Counted from the stretch's first letter, positions 20,456 through 31,671 are shown. The stretch is DNA of 41,689 nt from Scleroderma bovista (GCA_037178675.1 JAYMGJ010000304.1:1-41689); one strand, 5' to 3'. Made by a program: numbers and translations. The notes: a model not told the origin generated them from the letters alone.

Positions 20456-21850
20456 CGGTGTGCTCAACATTGCGGCAGAGTCAACACTGCGGCACAATCA
20501 ACCCTCCGGCACAGTCAACATTGCGGCAGAGTTAACACTGCGGCACAATCAACAGTTCGGCACAATCACCATTCTGGCTCAACATTGCGGCAGAGTCAGC
20601 CCTGTGGCACAATCAACCGTCCAGCACATTCATCATTTCGGCACAGTTAACAGTTCAGCACAATGAACAATTCGGCACTATCATTGCACACGTTGCCGGA
20701 AGCATCCTGACACACCACTACACAACAGAGTGAACTAATCTAGCATCAATCATGCTGCCAGAATTATAATTGTGCCGAACTGTTGAATCTGCTGGAATGA
20801 TAAATGTGCTGCACAGTTACATGTGCCAGAGTACACAGCAATCGGTGATGTTCACCCCATGGATGCTACTGCCATTGAGGCACTGCACACCCTCACTCAG
20901 ACAGAACCAGCAGAGCAAGAGAGATGTGACCACAGCTATTTCTGCAGGTGGTCAATGCGGATCAAGTTGGAACCTACTGTCAACACTGAAAATGATGAGA
21001 AGCTCACAGGAGCATCAGCCTTGAGGAGAAACCATTGTGAATGAGTGGCCCATATGCACACACCTGCAAAAGGAAGAAAAGTAGCTGGGGAAGAAGAGAA
21101 ATGTACACAATGCAAAGAGAGAGATTTACTGTGTGCTGTTGAGGTCGAATACTCGACCTGGTTTTGCAGTAAGTCTCTCTCTTTGCACTGTGCACACTTG
21201 TCTTCTTTCCCAGCTACTTCAAATCCTTCTGCAGGTGCATATGGACCACTCATCAGCAATTGTTTCTCCTCAAGGCCGATGCTCCTGCGAGCTTCTCATC
21301 ATCAGTGTTGACAGTCGGTTCCAACTTGATCCGCATTGACCACCTGTGGAAATAGCTGCGGTCACATCTCTCTTGCTCTGCTGGTTCTGTCCGAGTGAGG
21401 GTGTGCAGTGCCTCAATGGCAGTAGCATCCATGGGGTGAACATCACCGATTGCTGTGTACTCTGGCACATGTAACTGTGCGGCACATTTATCATTCTGGC
21501 AGATTCAACAGTTTGGCACAATTATGATTCTGGCAGCATGATTGATGCTAGATTAGTTCACTCTGTTGTGTAGTGGTGTGTCAGGATGCTTCCAGCAACG
21601 TGTGCAATGATGATAGTGCCGAATTGTTCATTGTGCCGAACTGTTAACTGTGCCGAAATGATGAATGTGCCGAACGGTTGATTGCGCTGCAGGGCTGACT
21701 CTGCCGCAATGTTGAGCCAGAATGGTGATTGTGCCGAACTGTTGATTGTGCCGCAGTGTTGACTCTGCCGCAATGTTGACTGTGCCAAGTGGTTGATTGG
21801 GCCACAGGGCTGACTCTGCCGCAATGTTGACGGTGCCGGAGGGTTGATTG
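20456..21850. repeat. Large imperfect palindrome (~700-bp arms) carrying 17-bp repeat arrays
   Basis: The arms 20456-21150 and 21151-21850 are inverted copies; similarity continues more weakly to about 21960. The centre is AGGTCGA-ATAC-TCGACCT (21142-21159). Matching blocks include TGCAAAGAGAGAGA / TCTCTCTCTTTGCA and a shared stretch GTGATGTTCACCCCATGGAT with its complement. The outer third of each arm consists of degenerate 17-bp units (GGCACAATCAACANTNC). ORFs here are the same repeat read in several frames, so they are not genes. The structure could fold into a long hairpin, or be a non-autonomous inverted-repeat transposon. Confidence 0.8.
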
Positions 21851-21989
21851 TGCCGCAATGTTGACTCTGCCAGAATGATAATTGTGCCAAAATCTTCATT
21901 GTGCTGAACTGTTAACTGTGCCAAAATGTTGAATCTGCTGGAATTATGAATGTGCCGCGTGGTTGCATGTACTGGAATACACAGCAGTC

Positions 21990-22435
21990 AACAGGCCAGC
22001 GCAATCAATACTCTGGCACAATCAACCTTGCAGCACAGTCAACACTCCGGCAGGATCCACATCCTGGCAGTCAACAGGCCGGCACAATCAACACTCCGTC
22101 GGCACAATCAACACTTCAGCACCATCATCAGTCCGGTCCAGTCAACACTCCGGCACAGTCAACCCTCCGGCACAATCAACCCTCCGGCACAATCAACCCT
22201 CCGGCACAGGCAACATTCCAGCGGAGTCAACACTGCAGCACAATCAACAGTTCGGCACAATCACCATTCTGGCTCAACATTGCGGCAGAGTCAGCCCTGC
22301 AGCACAATCAACCATTTGGCACAATCATCATTCCGGCACAGTCAACATTCCGGAACAATCAACAATCCGGCACCATCATCATTGCGGCACACGCTGCTGG
22401 AAACATCCTGACACGCCGCTACACAACTGCATGAT
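21990..22435. repeat. Third 17-bp repeat array, with a copy of the arm sequence
   Basis: More than 20 degenerate units GGCACAATCAACNNTCC in the same orientation as the left palindrome arm. It ends with a copy of the arm segment GGAAACATCCTGACACGCCG... (22395-22435) also found at 20695-20745. Confidence 0.75.
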
Positions 22436-22579
22436 TGATGCAGTGAACTACGGCACATATGTTATAGCTAGCTGTTGCACCGGCACACAATGGTTTCTAG
22501 CTGCGGTAGTTGATTGTTATCAATGCCAGCAGTCGTGGAACTACGAGGACCACGGCCAGTAGGCCCATGTTTGCACATC

Positions 22580-23230
22580 TTCCCTTGGCAGATTTATATT
22601 TACATATTGGCCGAAGGGTGTTCATGCATGGCATTCAATTGCTCCTGGTGCATGGCTTTGCCATTGCGGCTACCAGTGAATCTATGTGCCACTGTCCATG
22701 ACCCTCCCATTCCATCATCCATTCATTCCAAGGTATGCACCCCATAAATACCTTGCAGTTGCACCTTGTTTTTTCCACTAACAGCCACTTGATGATCCAT
22801 TTCAAATATATCCTCTTTGCATACCATATAGCGGTATTTGATGCCGATGGTCAATGCCAATCATACACAACCGAGGAGAGGGAGTCCGGTGCAACAAACA
22901 AAAACCGATGCCGGTCAAACTGGGATGATGGTATGCCCCATACGTATTCCAAGCATTTGATCCTCCTACATTTGGAACATCCCTGTCAGCAAGCCATACA
23001 ATGCCCATTGAACAGCCTGGTCAGTTCCTTTGAATATTTTTGTTGTCAGAATATGAAGTTTATATATAGAGGATGACTCAGATGGACATAATGCAAGATC
23101 ATCTAAGGAAAATGGTGCGTGATGCTTGGTTTTGTTATGCCGGTGGCAACATCTTCACGAAGAGCATCAGCGGCACTGACAGCATGGCAGCCAGCCGAAC
23201 CTAAACAGCAAGGTGGGTATCAGTCTCAAT
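22580..23230 (+). pseudogene. Possible decayed or unresolved multi-exon gene
   Basis: Splice-like signals occur: GTATGC at 22733 with CACTAACAG at 22784 or CATATAG at 22831, and GTATGC at 22931 with CTGTCAG near 22989. With the 22831 acceptor the frame RYLMPMVNANHTQ stays open. With the 22784 acceptor another frame meets TGA at 22839 and 22926. No family is recognised and I cannot settle the exon structure. It may belong with the small gene at 23273. Confidence 0.28.
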
Positions 23231-23272
23231 TACTTGGAAATGGCACATATTCTCATATAAGAAAAAGCACAT

Positions 23273-23648
23273 ATGGATCCCAGAAACGTCATGGCTAACG
23301 GACCGATGAAGCCAAAGCCCTGGGTTAAAAAGAGCACAGCCGATGCGCCGGTGGAATGTAAGTCTGCCTATTTCAATATCCATTTACCAATTCCGACAAA
23401 TGATAGTTGGTGAATTAACTATGGATTCCATTGGCAACACAAATGGGATGGAGGGTGGTCAATCAGGGGATGATGATATCACACACTCTGGAGGAAAGGG
23501 GAAGCGGGCTGCCAGCACACGCCAGATTGCCAGGGCTCAAAGTGTCAATGCTGTTGCCAGGCCGAGTCAACCGGAACGGCAAAGAAGGTGGCCAAAGCGG
23601 CCAGATGCTGATGTCCCTATGCCCAGCCCAAAGAGACGCTGCAAATAA
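23273..23648 (+). CDS. Small basic protein of unknown function, one intron
   Basis: Exon 1 23273-23357 and exon 2 23407-23648 are joined across a 49-bp GTAAGT..TAG intron, giving 108 aa. The start ATG follows an in-frame TAA. The N-terminus has MKPKPWVKK, the middle is Gly/Asp/Ser-rich, and the C-terminus is strongly basic (RQRRWPKRP ... SPKRRCK), consistent with a nuclear localisation signal and possible nucleic-acid binding. A VKPKPWVK motif also occurs in a tentative downstream exon of the minus-strand gene at 32300-34898, so this may be the 3' part of a relative of that gene. The function is unknown. Confidence 0.5.
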
Positions 23649-23725
23649 TATATCTGTAGAATAGTTGTATTGTCAAATTTTCAATTTGTTGTCCTGAAAG
23701 ATTTTATTGCGGCACTACTGTAACA

Positions 23726-24474
23726 CTACAGCTTGGAGGGATCTAATACTACCACATCCTCAGGGTGATCAGCCTCAATTATGTCACCATTCTCGCCAAG
23801 TCGGGCTGACCTAGCCAACATATCCCGCACATTCGCCAACATTGCTCTCCGGCACATTTCCAATCTCCACAGCCTGGCAGTGTCGAGCAATGTATTTGCA
23901 TAATGAATGTAGGCCACGATGATAGGGTGGTCAAGGCTGGCATCAAGTGGGAGTAGGTTGGGCAAGTGCCTAGGAGGGACGGATGTAGCGACTTGCCTTG
24001 CAGAGGCCACTAGATGACAACTGATCAACTGATACTATGGATGAAGCCCAAGAGAGACTTACATGAAAGCGCATCATTCATGAATGGATCCAAATCCTCA
24101 TGCAATGTGTTAATCCTGTCCACCATTTCAAAATAATCCACTGGATGATTGTTAAATACACATAATTCCCGCAGTAATACTGACTTACCATCCTCTGCAT
24201 GCACGTGTTCCCGGAATTGTGCATGCGATCCAGATGCAGCCTCAGGAGATGATTCTGCCTCCATTGGGGAGGTGGGAATCAGCTGGCTTGATGCTGGGCT
24301 GGATGGCGATGCCAGGCTGGATGGTGATGCCGGGCTGGATGGTGATGCCAGGCTGGATGGTGATGCCGGGCTGGATGGTGATGCCAGGCTGGATGGTGAT
24401 GCCAGGCTGGATGGTGATGCCGGGCTGGATGGTGATGCAGGGACTGAGGATGCCGGCATCGATGGGGATGACAT
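23726..24474 (-). CDS. 3-exon gene of unknown function with Ser/Pro hexapeptide repeats
   Basis: Exons 24474-24189, 24140-24063 and 24009-23726; the introns are 48 bp (GTAAGT..CAG) and 53 bp (GTAAGT..TAG), both phase 1, and the total is 215 aa. The ATG at 24474 (MSSPSMPASSVPASP) is preferred over a non-ATG start upstream. The first exon encodes about eight SPSSPA/SPSSLA hexapeptides from an 18-bp repeat and is probably disordered. The C-terminal part is a helical domain (DYFEMVDRINTLHEDLDPF ... MCRRAMLANVRDMLARSARL) ending in an acidic tail. Intron 1 is a multiple of three and could be retained. I recognise no family; it is one of several small multi-exon genes of the TET island. Confidence 0.6.
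24297..24440. repeat. 18-bp minisatellite (8 units) within the Ser/Pro gene
   Basis: Eight head-to-tail 18-bp units GGCTGGATGGTGATGCC[A/G]G. On the minus strand they encode SPSSLA/SPSSPA. The length is a multiple of three, so unit gain or loss keeps the frame. Confidence 0.85.
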
Positions 24475-25049
24475 CCCAATACGTGGCACGTGCACTGTGT
24501 AGTGGGGGAGTCTGCAAGAGGCGTGCAGAGAGCGGGAGAGTGCAGGGGTAGAGCGTAGGGGCAGTAGAAGGGGTGGCAGGGGCAGAGTGTTCGGGGTCTG
24601 AGCCCAGGGTCAGCAGGGTGACACTCTGTGACCAGCTGTGACTCTACTTGTCATTCCAGGCCCCCTGACACTGCTCTTCTAATCAGATCAATTCTTTTAT
24701 TATCCCCCAGCCACTCCCATCAGTGGCACTGCTTCAGAAGCTCATCTCCAGATCTAAAGTTCAATAAATCATAGGTTGTGCTTCCCTTCTTTCTGAGTCA
24801 CACAGAGTCACTCTGGCTCACTGACTCACTCTGCTGCACATTATTCATCCCCTCTTGGCATTACTAATCCCCATTACTCCCCTTACCAATCACTTACCAA
24901 TCATCCTTCAAATCATGCTTATCATGCTGCTTATCAATTCATGACTCATGCCCCTATGATTCATATGCATTATGTCATCGCATATGCTCATTTAGCTTTG
25001 ATCTACTCATCCCATGCTTTCCCCCCCTCTCTTTTGGGCCCCATGCAAT
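24475..25049. other. Non-coding flank left of the copia element
   Basis: No gene seen. A TGTCATTCCAGG at 24649 could open a further LTR whose body was later split by the copia insertion; together with 31672-32100 it would form one interrupted unit. No right end or target duplication was found, so this stays open. Confidence 0.35.
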
Positions 25050-25054
25050 GATTT

Positions 25055-25342
25055 TGTTAAAGCAATACCTATATACGTAGAGGAACTGCTACTCCAACTC
25101 ACCTGTTGGGTGGAGTGCACAACCTGAGATGGTAGCGGTAGTTGGTCAAGAGCTGTTATATTATATAAGCGATGTCCACTGTTTATATACAACAAATAGT
25201 GTGACGCGTGACTGTGACACATGATGTGTGACATGTAACATCTACTCTAAAGAGGACTATTACTAAGTCTACACTAATATGGGTCACAGTCTTGTGCACA
25301 CTTTGTCGACGGTTTACGCCGGGTGCACGTGCGACTTCAACA
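25055..25342 (-). repeat. Copia 3' LTR
   Basis: TGTTAAAG...CTTCAACA, 288 bp. It is nearly identical to 31379-31666, with only scattered substitutions, which implies a fairly recent insertion. Confidence 0.93.
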
Positions 25343-25355
25343 CTCCCCCTCGCTG
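25343..25355 (-). promoter_or_regulatory. Copia polypurine tract
   Basis: On the minus strand GCGAGGGGGAG directly abuts the 3' LTR, the expected position and composition of the plus-strand DNA primer. Confidence 0.75.
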
Positions 25356-25388
25356 TGCTGCACGTAGAGCACTTCAGCGAATAAGGCG

Positions 25389-27119
25389 CTAGATGCTGCC
25401 AGAGGGAAACTGTAAGCCTAGTTGAGCTCTGAACTTCGCGAATTTCTCGCGTGGTAAGTTCTTGGTGAGCAGATCGGCAGGATTTTCAGCACCATCAATA
25501 AAGAATAATTCCATGTTACCTTTCGCGACTGACTCGTGGATTCTGTGGTAGCGGATGTCAATGTGCTTGGAGCGAGGCTCCGTTACAGGGTTGGATGCCA
25601 TGAATATGGACCCCTGATTATCACCGCAAATTGGGATAGCTTTCAGCTTATAGCCGAGCTCACCAAGTAAACTTTGAATCCAGGTAACTTGGCGAGCGCA
25701 ATCGCTCAAAGCCATGTATTCGGCCTCAGTGGATGAGTACGCAATGGTCTTCTGCGCACGAGAAGTCCAACTGATCAAGCCATCTGCAAGTTTCAGGTAG
25801 AAACCTGTCTGCGAGAGGCGAGAGATAGGGTCTGATCCCCAATCTGAGTCCGTGCATGCAATCAGGCCAGCACCAGATCCACCATTGTACACTAGGGAGT
25901 AATTAGGTGTACCAATCAAGTAGCGACAGATATAAAGCACTTTGGACAGGTGTTCCTGGGATGGGTTCGCGGCATGGCGCGAGAGATGCGTGACTGCAAA
26001 GGCAATGTCAGGCCTAGTGCCTAACATAAGATACAGAAGGGACCCAATAACCGTCTGGAAACGGGAGCGGAGTTCTGCATCAACAGGCTCTGTATTTTTG
26101 GCGGCATAGTAGCCAGCTGGCAGTGGGGTGCTTGCGGACTTTGCATTGAGCATGCCGCAGCGTTCAATGACCTTTTGTAGGTATGCGCATTGATCTAGGT
26201 GGATAGCGCGACCTTTGTGAGTGATTCGCATTCGGAGGAACTCTTTAGGTTCTCCAAGGTCTCTGCACTCCCATTTGCGCATGAACTGTGCTTTGATGGC
26301 ATCAACAACAGCCTTGTTAGGGCCACAGAATAAAGTGTCGTCAACATAGATAATACCAATGACGATGTTGGTGCCTTTCTTCTTATAGAAGAAGATGCCT
26401 GCTTCAGACTTAAGGCGCTCAAACCCGAGTTCTTTGAGAGACTCATCGAGTGTGCGCCACCAAGCTAGGCTGGCCTGTTTGAGGCCATAGAGGGCACGCC
26501 AGAGGCGGAGCACTTTGCGCTCTTGCCCAGGAACTGCAAACCCTTCAGGTTGTTCCATGTAGATCTCTTCGTCGAGCTTGCCATACAAGTAGGTGCTCCG
26601 AACATTGAGTCCAGTGATATACCAGTTTTCAAGTGCGGCAAGCGCAAGCATGAGGCACACTGTTTCAAAGCGCACAACTGGTGAGAAGACCTGGTCGAAA
26701 TCTAATCCCTCGACCTGGGAGAAGCCTTTCGCTACTAAGCGGGCTTTCTTGCGGCCATCCGACTTCACGTCGAAGACCCATCGATTCTTTATGACCTTCC
26801 GGTCTCGGGGACAGTCAACTAGCTCAAAGACCTTGTGCTTTCGCAGCACGTCGAGCTCTTCTTGGCAAGCAAGTCGCCAGAGTTTCTGCTCAGCTTGGGG
26901 TAAGCGAGCAATGTCCTTATAGGACCAGTTGCAGACACTCTCGTATTGAGGGTCGCGGGTTTCGAGGGCTTTGCCCATCAGGTATCGGACTAGGTTTGCT
27001 CCCCCTTCCTCGCACATCTTTTGCACATCTTCCTCACTGGGCATTGCAGAGGTGTCGGGGAAACCACCAGGGATATGGTCTGGTGAGTCCGGTTGTGGGG
27101 GCCTAGGGGCCTCACCCAC
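25389..27119 (-). pseudogene. Copia pol: reverse transcriptase and RNase H
   Basis: A 576-aa open frame. The RT core spans KNRWVFDVKSDGRKKARLVA, motif A, LYGLKQASLAWW and the YVDD box; RNase H follows with CTDSDWGSD, SSTEAEYMAL and KHIDIRYHRI. Motif A reads GLNVRSTYLYG where copia RTs have LDV; the AAT codon at 26606-26604 replaces the catalytic Asp with Asn, so RT should be inactive. The frame continues upstream through a TGA at 27126-27128 toward the solo LTR. Confidence 0.92.
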
Positions 27120-27200
27120 TGTTTCTCACCATTGAGAGGCACTTTCGATATCCCGGAGTTGCTCAATGGGATGTCGCCGCTCACCATACATGTTGCCGGG

Positions 27201-27881
27201 TGTCACGACCGCGTGACGCCTCGTGACTCCGCAAGGCCTCTAGTCTGTTGTAAACTCAAGTCCGATCGTAATCGCACACCTCCGACGCTATGTATCCATC
27301 TCCGCTCTGACTATTGACGCTCCGTCTCCTTTTGGTATATAGTTCCGCGCCTATGCCTCCGGTTATCGTATGCTTCCGTTCTGTCTCTGTTCCTGTTTCC
27401 TTTGTTCCCGTTTTAGATTAGATATGATTACTCATAGCTGTGATCCGTTAACCTTTTGATCTGTTGCGCTTATCACTGATCTCCGTTCCGTGTATGTTAC
27501 TCATCCGTTTGTCATCCGCAGACTCTTACCTACGTCTCCGCTATGTTTCCCTCCGCTTCTCGGTTACTGTACATTCCCGATGTAAAGTATAAGTACTCCG
27601 CACGCTGAGGGGATTGTCCCTCAGTTCGAATATCAGCTTGAATACCTCCCGTGAACTCTCCTCTGTTCTCCTCTGCCTTCTGGCAACTCCGACCGTCGTC
27701 GGACCTCCGTCTCTCTGTCCCTTAGTCCTCCGAAATACGAGGACGCAGGTATCGCAAGGGCGCAGCACATACGCTGAAGCCAAGTCCTCAAACCCTTCCG
27801 CATCTCCTCCGCCTGTCGTCGACAACCCTTCGTACTTGACTCCGCTTGCATCGGAGTTCGTCGGAGGAAACGGTTCTGACA
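27201..27881 (+). mobile_element. Solo LTR (gypsy-like) nested in copia pol
   Basis: TGTCACGACC...TTCTGACA, 681 bp, with the 5-bp duplication CCGGG at 27196-27200 and 27882-27886. It splits the copia pol between the integrase C-terminal region and RT. It resembles the other TGTCA...TGACA LTRs in the window in its ends and CTCCG-rich composition but is a distinct, shorter sequence. Confidence 0.92.
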
Positions 27882-27886
27882 CCGGG

Positions 27887-29283
27887 GTGCAATGGCGCTC
27901 TATGTACGTTGGGGGCGGGCAGGAATATTCACTGCAGGGGGTCGCGGCACATTCTGGCAGCGTTCAGCTTGGCCAGGGTGCTGCGGTGCCAGAGGTGGCA
28001 GATTTCTCGCCAGTGAAGGCGTTCTCGGTGCCGGTGGAGGCACTGGAGATGGTGTACGGGGAGGATTTATTTGATTAGGCTCTTCCTCAGGAGCCTCAGG
28101 GTCCTCACACTTTGGATCGTCATCCTGCGCTTGGGGATGTGGATAGCCATGGTCGTGTTCCACATCGTCATCACTGTCAATATCATCAGGGGGATTCCCT
28201 GGTCGATCAGTGGCTGGTTTCAGATTTGCCCTTCCGAAAGGGTTCTCGAGAGGTTTGCGCCTGTTTTTGGGGCAGCGAGGGAAATGACGCTTGTCAAAGA
28301 CGGCGTGAGCAGCGGTAAATACTGCATTGGTGGAGTGCATAAACAAGAAGTTGCGCTCATTGCCAGGGGCAACACCGACATAAGTCATTAGCTCCGACTT
28401 GGGAGCCATCTTATTTGCTCTAGCTGTTGCTGGGAGGTATACAAATGCTCCACAGCCAAACACACATAGGTGGTCGATGTTAGGCATCCCCCTTAAGCAT
28501 TTCATGGGGGGTGTGCCATCGCAGGCGAGCTACCGGAGTACGGTTGTAAAGGTGAGTTGCGTGAGCGAACGCAAATTCCCACCAGGAGTCAGGAATGCAG
28601 GCTTGATGCTGCATAGACTCAGCTTTATCCATGAGAGTGCACCCTAAACGCTCAGCGCGGCCATTCTGCATGGGGGTTCTTGGAGCACTTTGGTATATTT
28701 TAATTCCTTTTTCAAGGAGTGCTCGATCAAACAGATCGGATTTATATTCTCCACCAGCATCGGACATCCATCCAATGACATGCGTATCATGTTGGACTCG
28801 CACCATTTCGAGGAAATCTTTGGCAGCCGTAATCGCTGCAGCTTTGGAGCGAAGAGGCATAGTCCAGGCGTGAGAGGTATAGTCGTCGTAGAAGGTGATA
28901 ACATATTTGAACTTCCGGTATGATGTAACCAGGAAGGATTTGAGATCAGAGTGCACTAGCTCAAAGGGCTTAGAAGCATGTCTTTCGTTCTCTGGGAAAG
29001 CTCAATTGGGCATCTTTCCAAGAGCACATCCAGGGCAAACACAATCCTCAGTTGGAAAGTGGATCTCCGGGAAGCGCTGCGTATGTTTTTGCGCACATCG
29101 GAGTACTTCCTTCGAGGGGTGCCCAAATCTCCGGTGCATAATGTTGTAATCAACTTTGCTCACGGAGGCGATGTAGTTAGATCTAATTATCGGGATAGAT
29201 CTAATCCCGAAAATGATGTTGCGATCATCTTCTGGGTCTGGCCCAGACCATAGGCATTCAGCTTTATGAATGAGGCTAATGCC
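27887..29283 (-). pseudogene. Copia pol: GAG-pre-integrase and integrase
   Basis: The zinc-binding pre-integrase region reads HRRFGHPSKEVL ... CVCPGC. The integrase catalytic triad is visible in FYDDYTSHAW (Asp), WMSDAGGEY (Asp) and MQNGRAER (Glu), followed by a Pro/Asp-rich linker. Decay includes a TGA at 29002-29004 and a frameshift at the five-base C run 28488-28492 between HEMLKG and NIDHLCVFGC. The upstream frame is continuous with gag/protease apart from the TGA at 29284-29286. Confidence 0.9.
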
Positions 29284-30995
29284 TCACTTATCGCCAGTGA
29301 CCTTGTAGTTACGCTGGAGCATTTCGCCCATAGAAATAAGGCGTGCAGTAGCTCCTGGCATATGGAGCACTTGGGTGAGTGTAATGACTTTCTCATCCCC
29401 TGAGTTGTGGTCTAGGCACTGGAGTAATACCATGCCAATGCCAGCAATTAGTGCTACACCATTAGCCGTTTTGGCGTAGTGCGCTCGCTTTAGCGCATTA
29501 TAGGAGGCGAAATCACCTATGTCACCAGTAAAGTGGCGTGATGCGCCAGAGTCTAGTAGCCAGAAAGCACCAGATAATTCGCTATCATCAACCATTTTTC
29601 CCTTACATCCAGCACAGCGTGCATCACTCGTTTCATGAGAACATGAACAAATATATGCTTTACTCGAGGAGACACAACATGACAAATTGTAGTTACTACT
29701 TGCTATATACAGTGACGGCATAAAGCGCACATGTAAAGGGAGCGTGTCAGTGTCAGTCAGCATGCATGCAGAAGGTACTTGCCTGAAAAGGCTGGCCTCC
29801 GCGCCCATCGCCATCGACGTCGCGTTGTAGCAGTCGAGGACCATCGCGTCGATTTCGTCGAACTCGTCGTCGGCGAAAGGCTCATCATCCCCAAGGGAGA
29901 TGGCATCCTCTTCATACATTGTGATGCGCTCCTCGAGACGAGGGCGCTTCAATGAGGAGGGACCGGCCTCGGGCTGGTCCAGGTTCGCACTCACCAACGA
30001 CACAACTTGGTCGAGGGTGCGGATGGTCTGGCAGGAGGGCTCTACCCCCAGACGGTGTGCCAAGTCGAAGGCCCGAATAGTATTATCAAATGCGGGGGGG
30101 CCATAGTGGGCAGCACTGGGGGTGTGAGCCAGGGCGTGAGGGTTGACGGTGGGCTCTGGTCCATCATAGTGGACATAAGTGGCGAAGGCTGCCTGTTGGG
30201 CATTTTCGCGGTGAGCGCAAGCCTTCTTGCCGCCACGGCATGTGCAGCCTCCCTGTCCTTGGGCAGGAGCGTTTCTGCTCGTACTGCCATTGGACCTGCC
30301 TTGCTGCTGCTGCTGCCTCTGGGGCTGCTGCTGCTGCTGGGCGAACTTGGGGTCAGCTGGCTTGCGCTTCACAGCGCTAAGCTTGTTGGCCTGGGGGCCC
30401 TTACCACCGGCGCGCGAAGAGGCACCTTTCTGCTCAAATGAGAGCGTGGCAGCCTTGACTATCCCATCGGGCTTCAGATTTTTAATCTCGTCCAGCGACG
30501 TCTGGCTGAGTATTTGAGCTACAACCTCCATAGTAGGAGGGAGCTTGCACAGAATGATCATGGCCTGCACGGGGGCAAGGAATTCAAGCCGGCGTCTTTG
30601 AGATAGGCAAAGTGGCTAAGCACTTTGGTGATAGCTGGAGCGGGGTGAGAGCCAGCAGGAATGGTTGTCGACAGGAGCTTGCTAAGCTCAGCGTAGGCAG
30701 AGCCGATACTGGGGGCGCCGAAGTTCTTCTTGAGGTGGTCCCAGACTTCCTTAACACTGTTGAGACTGGAGACGGCAACCTGAATCGAGGGGGCGAGGCG
30801 CAAGGTGATATTACCAAGCACTCTCTCGGTGTTGTCGTCCCACTCTTTTCGGTCGTCATGGCCGTCAGCGGGTTGCATCGTTGAGTAAACGTACCATTGA
30901 CCTTGTGCCCGAAGGTAGGCCTGCATAGAGGTGTGCCACTGCTGCCAGTTGGAGCCAGTGAACACGGGGACCATCTTGTCGAGAGCGCTAGACAT
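29284..30995 (-). pseudogene. Copia gag and aspartic protease
   Basis: Starts at ATG 30995 (MSSALDKMVPVFTGSNWQQW), the usual beginning of a copia gag. The capsid-like part runs to about 30575, where a C run (30571-30575) holds a frameshift. Then come a Gln-rich stretch and a Cys/His cluster (GGCTCRGGKKACAHR), and the protease motif FWLLDSGASRHFTGD. It ends at TGA 29284, which is probably a secondary mutation because the frame stays open beyond it into the pre-integrase region. Confidence 0.9.
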
Positions 30996-31352
30996 GGTGA
31001 TATTCTGTTGGGTGTCAACAGAGTCAGCAAATGAATGCGACAACGGACAAGCAAGAAAAGAAGAAACACCTGAGTGCTAGTGAAAGCACTTCTGTCAACA
31101 GCTAACTCATGACTAGGTCATGCCAGCGCAAGTCATTGACGATGTTCGCCATGGTTGGTGCAAGTCATCGACGAACTTCGCCTGGGGCAATACAGGTGCT
31201 CAACTAGGAGCTCACTGTTTGGCACAAGTCATCGACCGACTTCGCCTTGTGGCTGTGCAGGGGCTCAGCTAGGAGCTCACTGTGGTCCACAGCGTCAAGC
31301 TAGTTAAAGCGACGCTCAGGGAGCTGGAGCACTGTCTGGTGCATTGCTGCAC

Positions 31353-31378
31353 ACAGTGCGCTCACAGGGCTCATAACC
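31353..31378 (-). promoter_or_regulatory. Copia primer-binding site, complementary to the initiator tRNA-Met anticodon arm
   Basis: Directly after the 5' LTR the minus strand reads GGTTATGAGCCCTG. Its complement contains GGGCTCATAACC, the anticodon stem-loop of fungal initiator tRNA-Met (CAU anticodon). Copia-group elements can prime from an internal tRNA-iMet half-molecule rather than the 3' CCA end, which fits. Confidence 0.8.
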
Positions 31379-31666
31379 TGTTGAAGCAATACCTATATAC
31401 GTAGAGGAACTGCTACTCCAACTCACCTGTTGGGTGGAGTGCACAACCTGAGATGGTAGCGGTAGCTGGTCAAGAGCTGTTATATTATATAAGCGATGTC
31501 CGCTGTTTATATACAACAAATAGTGTGACGCGTGACTGTGACACATGATGTGTGACATGTAACATCTACTCTAAAGAGGACTATTACTAAGTCTACACTA
31601 ATATGGGTCGCAGTCTTGTGCGCACTTCATTGACGGTTTACGCTGGGTGCACGTGCAACTTCAACA
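31379..31666 (-). repeat. Copia 5' LTR
   Basis: TGTTGAAG...CTTCAACA, 288 bp, with 8-bp inverted ends. It carries a TATATTATATAAGC stretch. Confidence 0.93.
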
Positions 31667-31671
31667 GATTT

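Larger units (their letters stand above)
25055..31666 (-). mobile_element. Complete Ty1/copia retrotransposon, decayed
   Basis: 6612 bp between direct repeats GATTT (25050-25054 and 31667-31671), a clean 5-bp target duplication. It has two 288-bp LTRs. On the minus strand the order is gag, protease, GAG-pre-integrase, integrase, RT, RNase H, which is the Ty1/copia order (IN before RT). A solo LTR of another family is nested at 27201-27881. Three in-frame TGA codons (29284-29286, 29002-29004, 27126-27128), frameshifts at G/C runs and an RT active-site change show that it is dead. Confidence 0.95.

Noticed and set aside
15966..22435. CRISPR-like array of short repeats
   Set aside because: Units are contiguous and degenerate with no unique spacers, and the sequence is eukaryotic.
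20423..22562. ORFs of 75-199 aa rich in Gln/Ser/Thr (AQSTLRHNQ type)
   Set aside because: They are translations of the 17-bp repeat arrays; three frames look alike and the palindrome gives mirrored copies.
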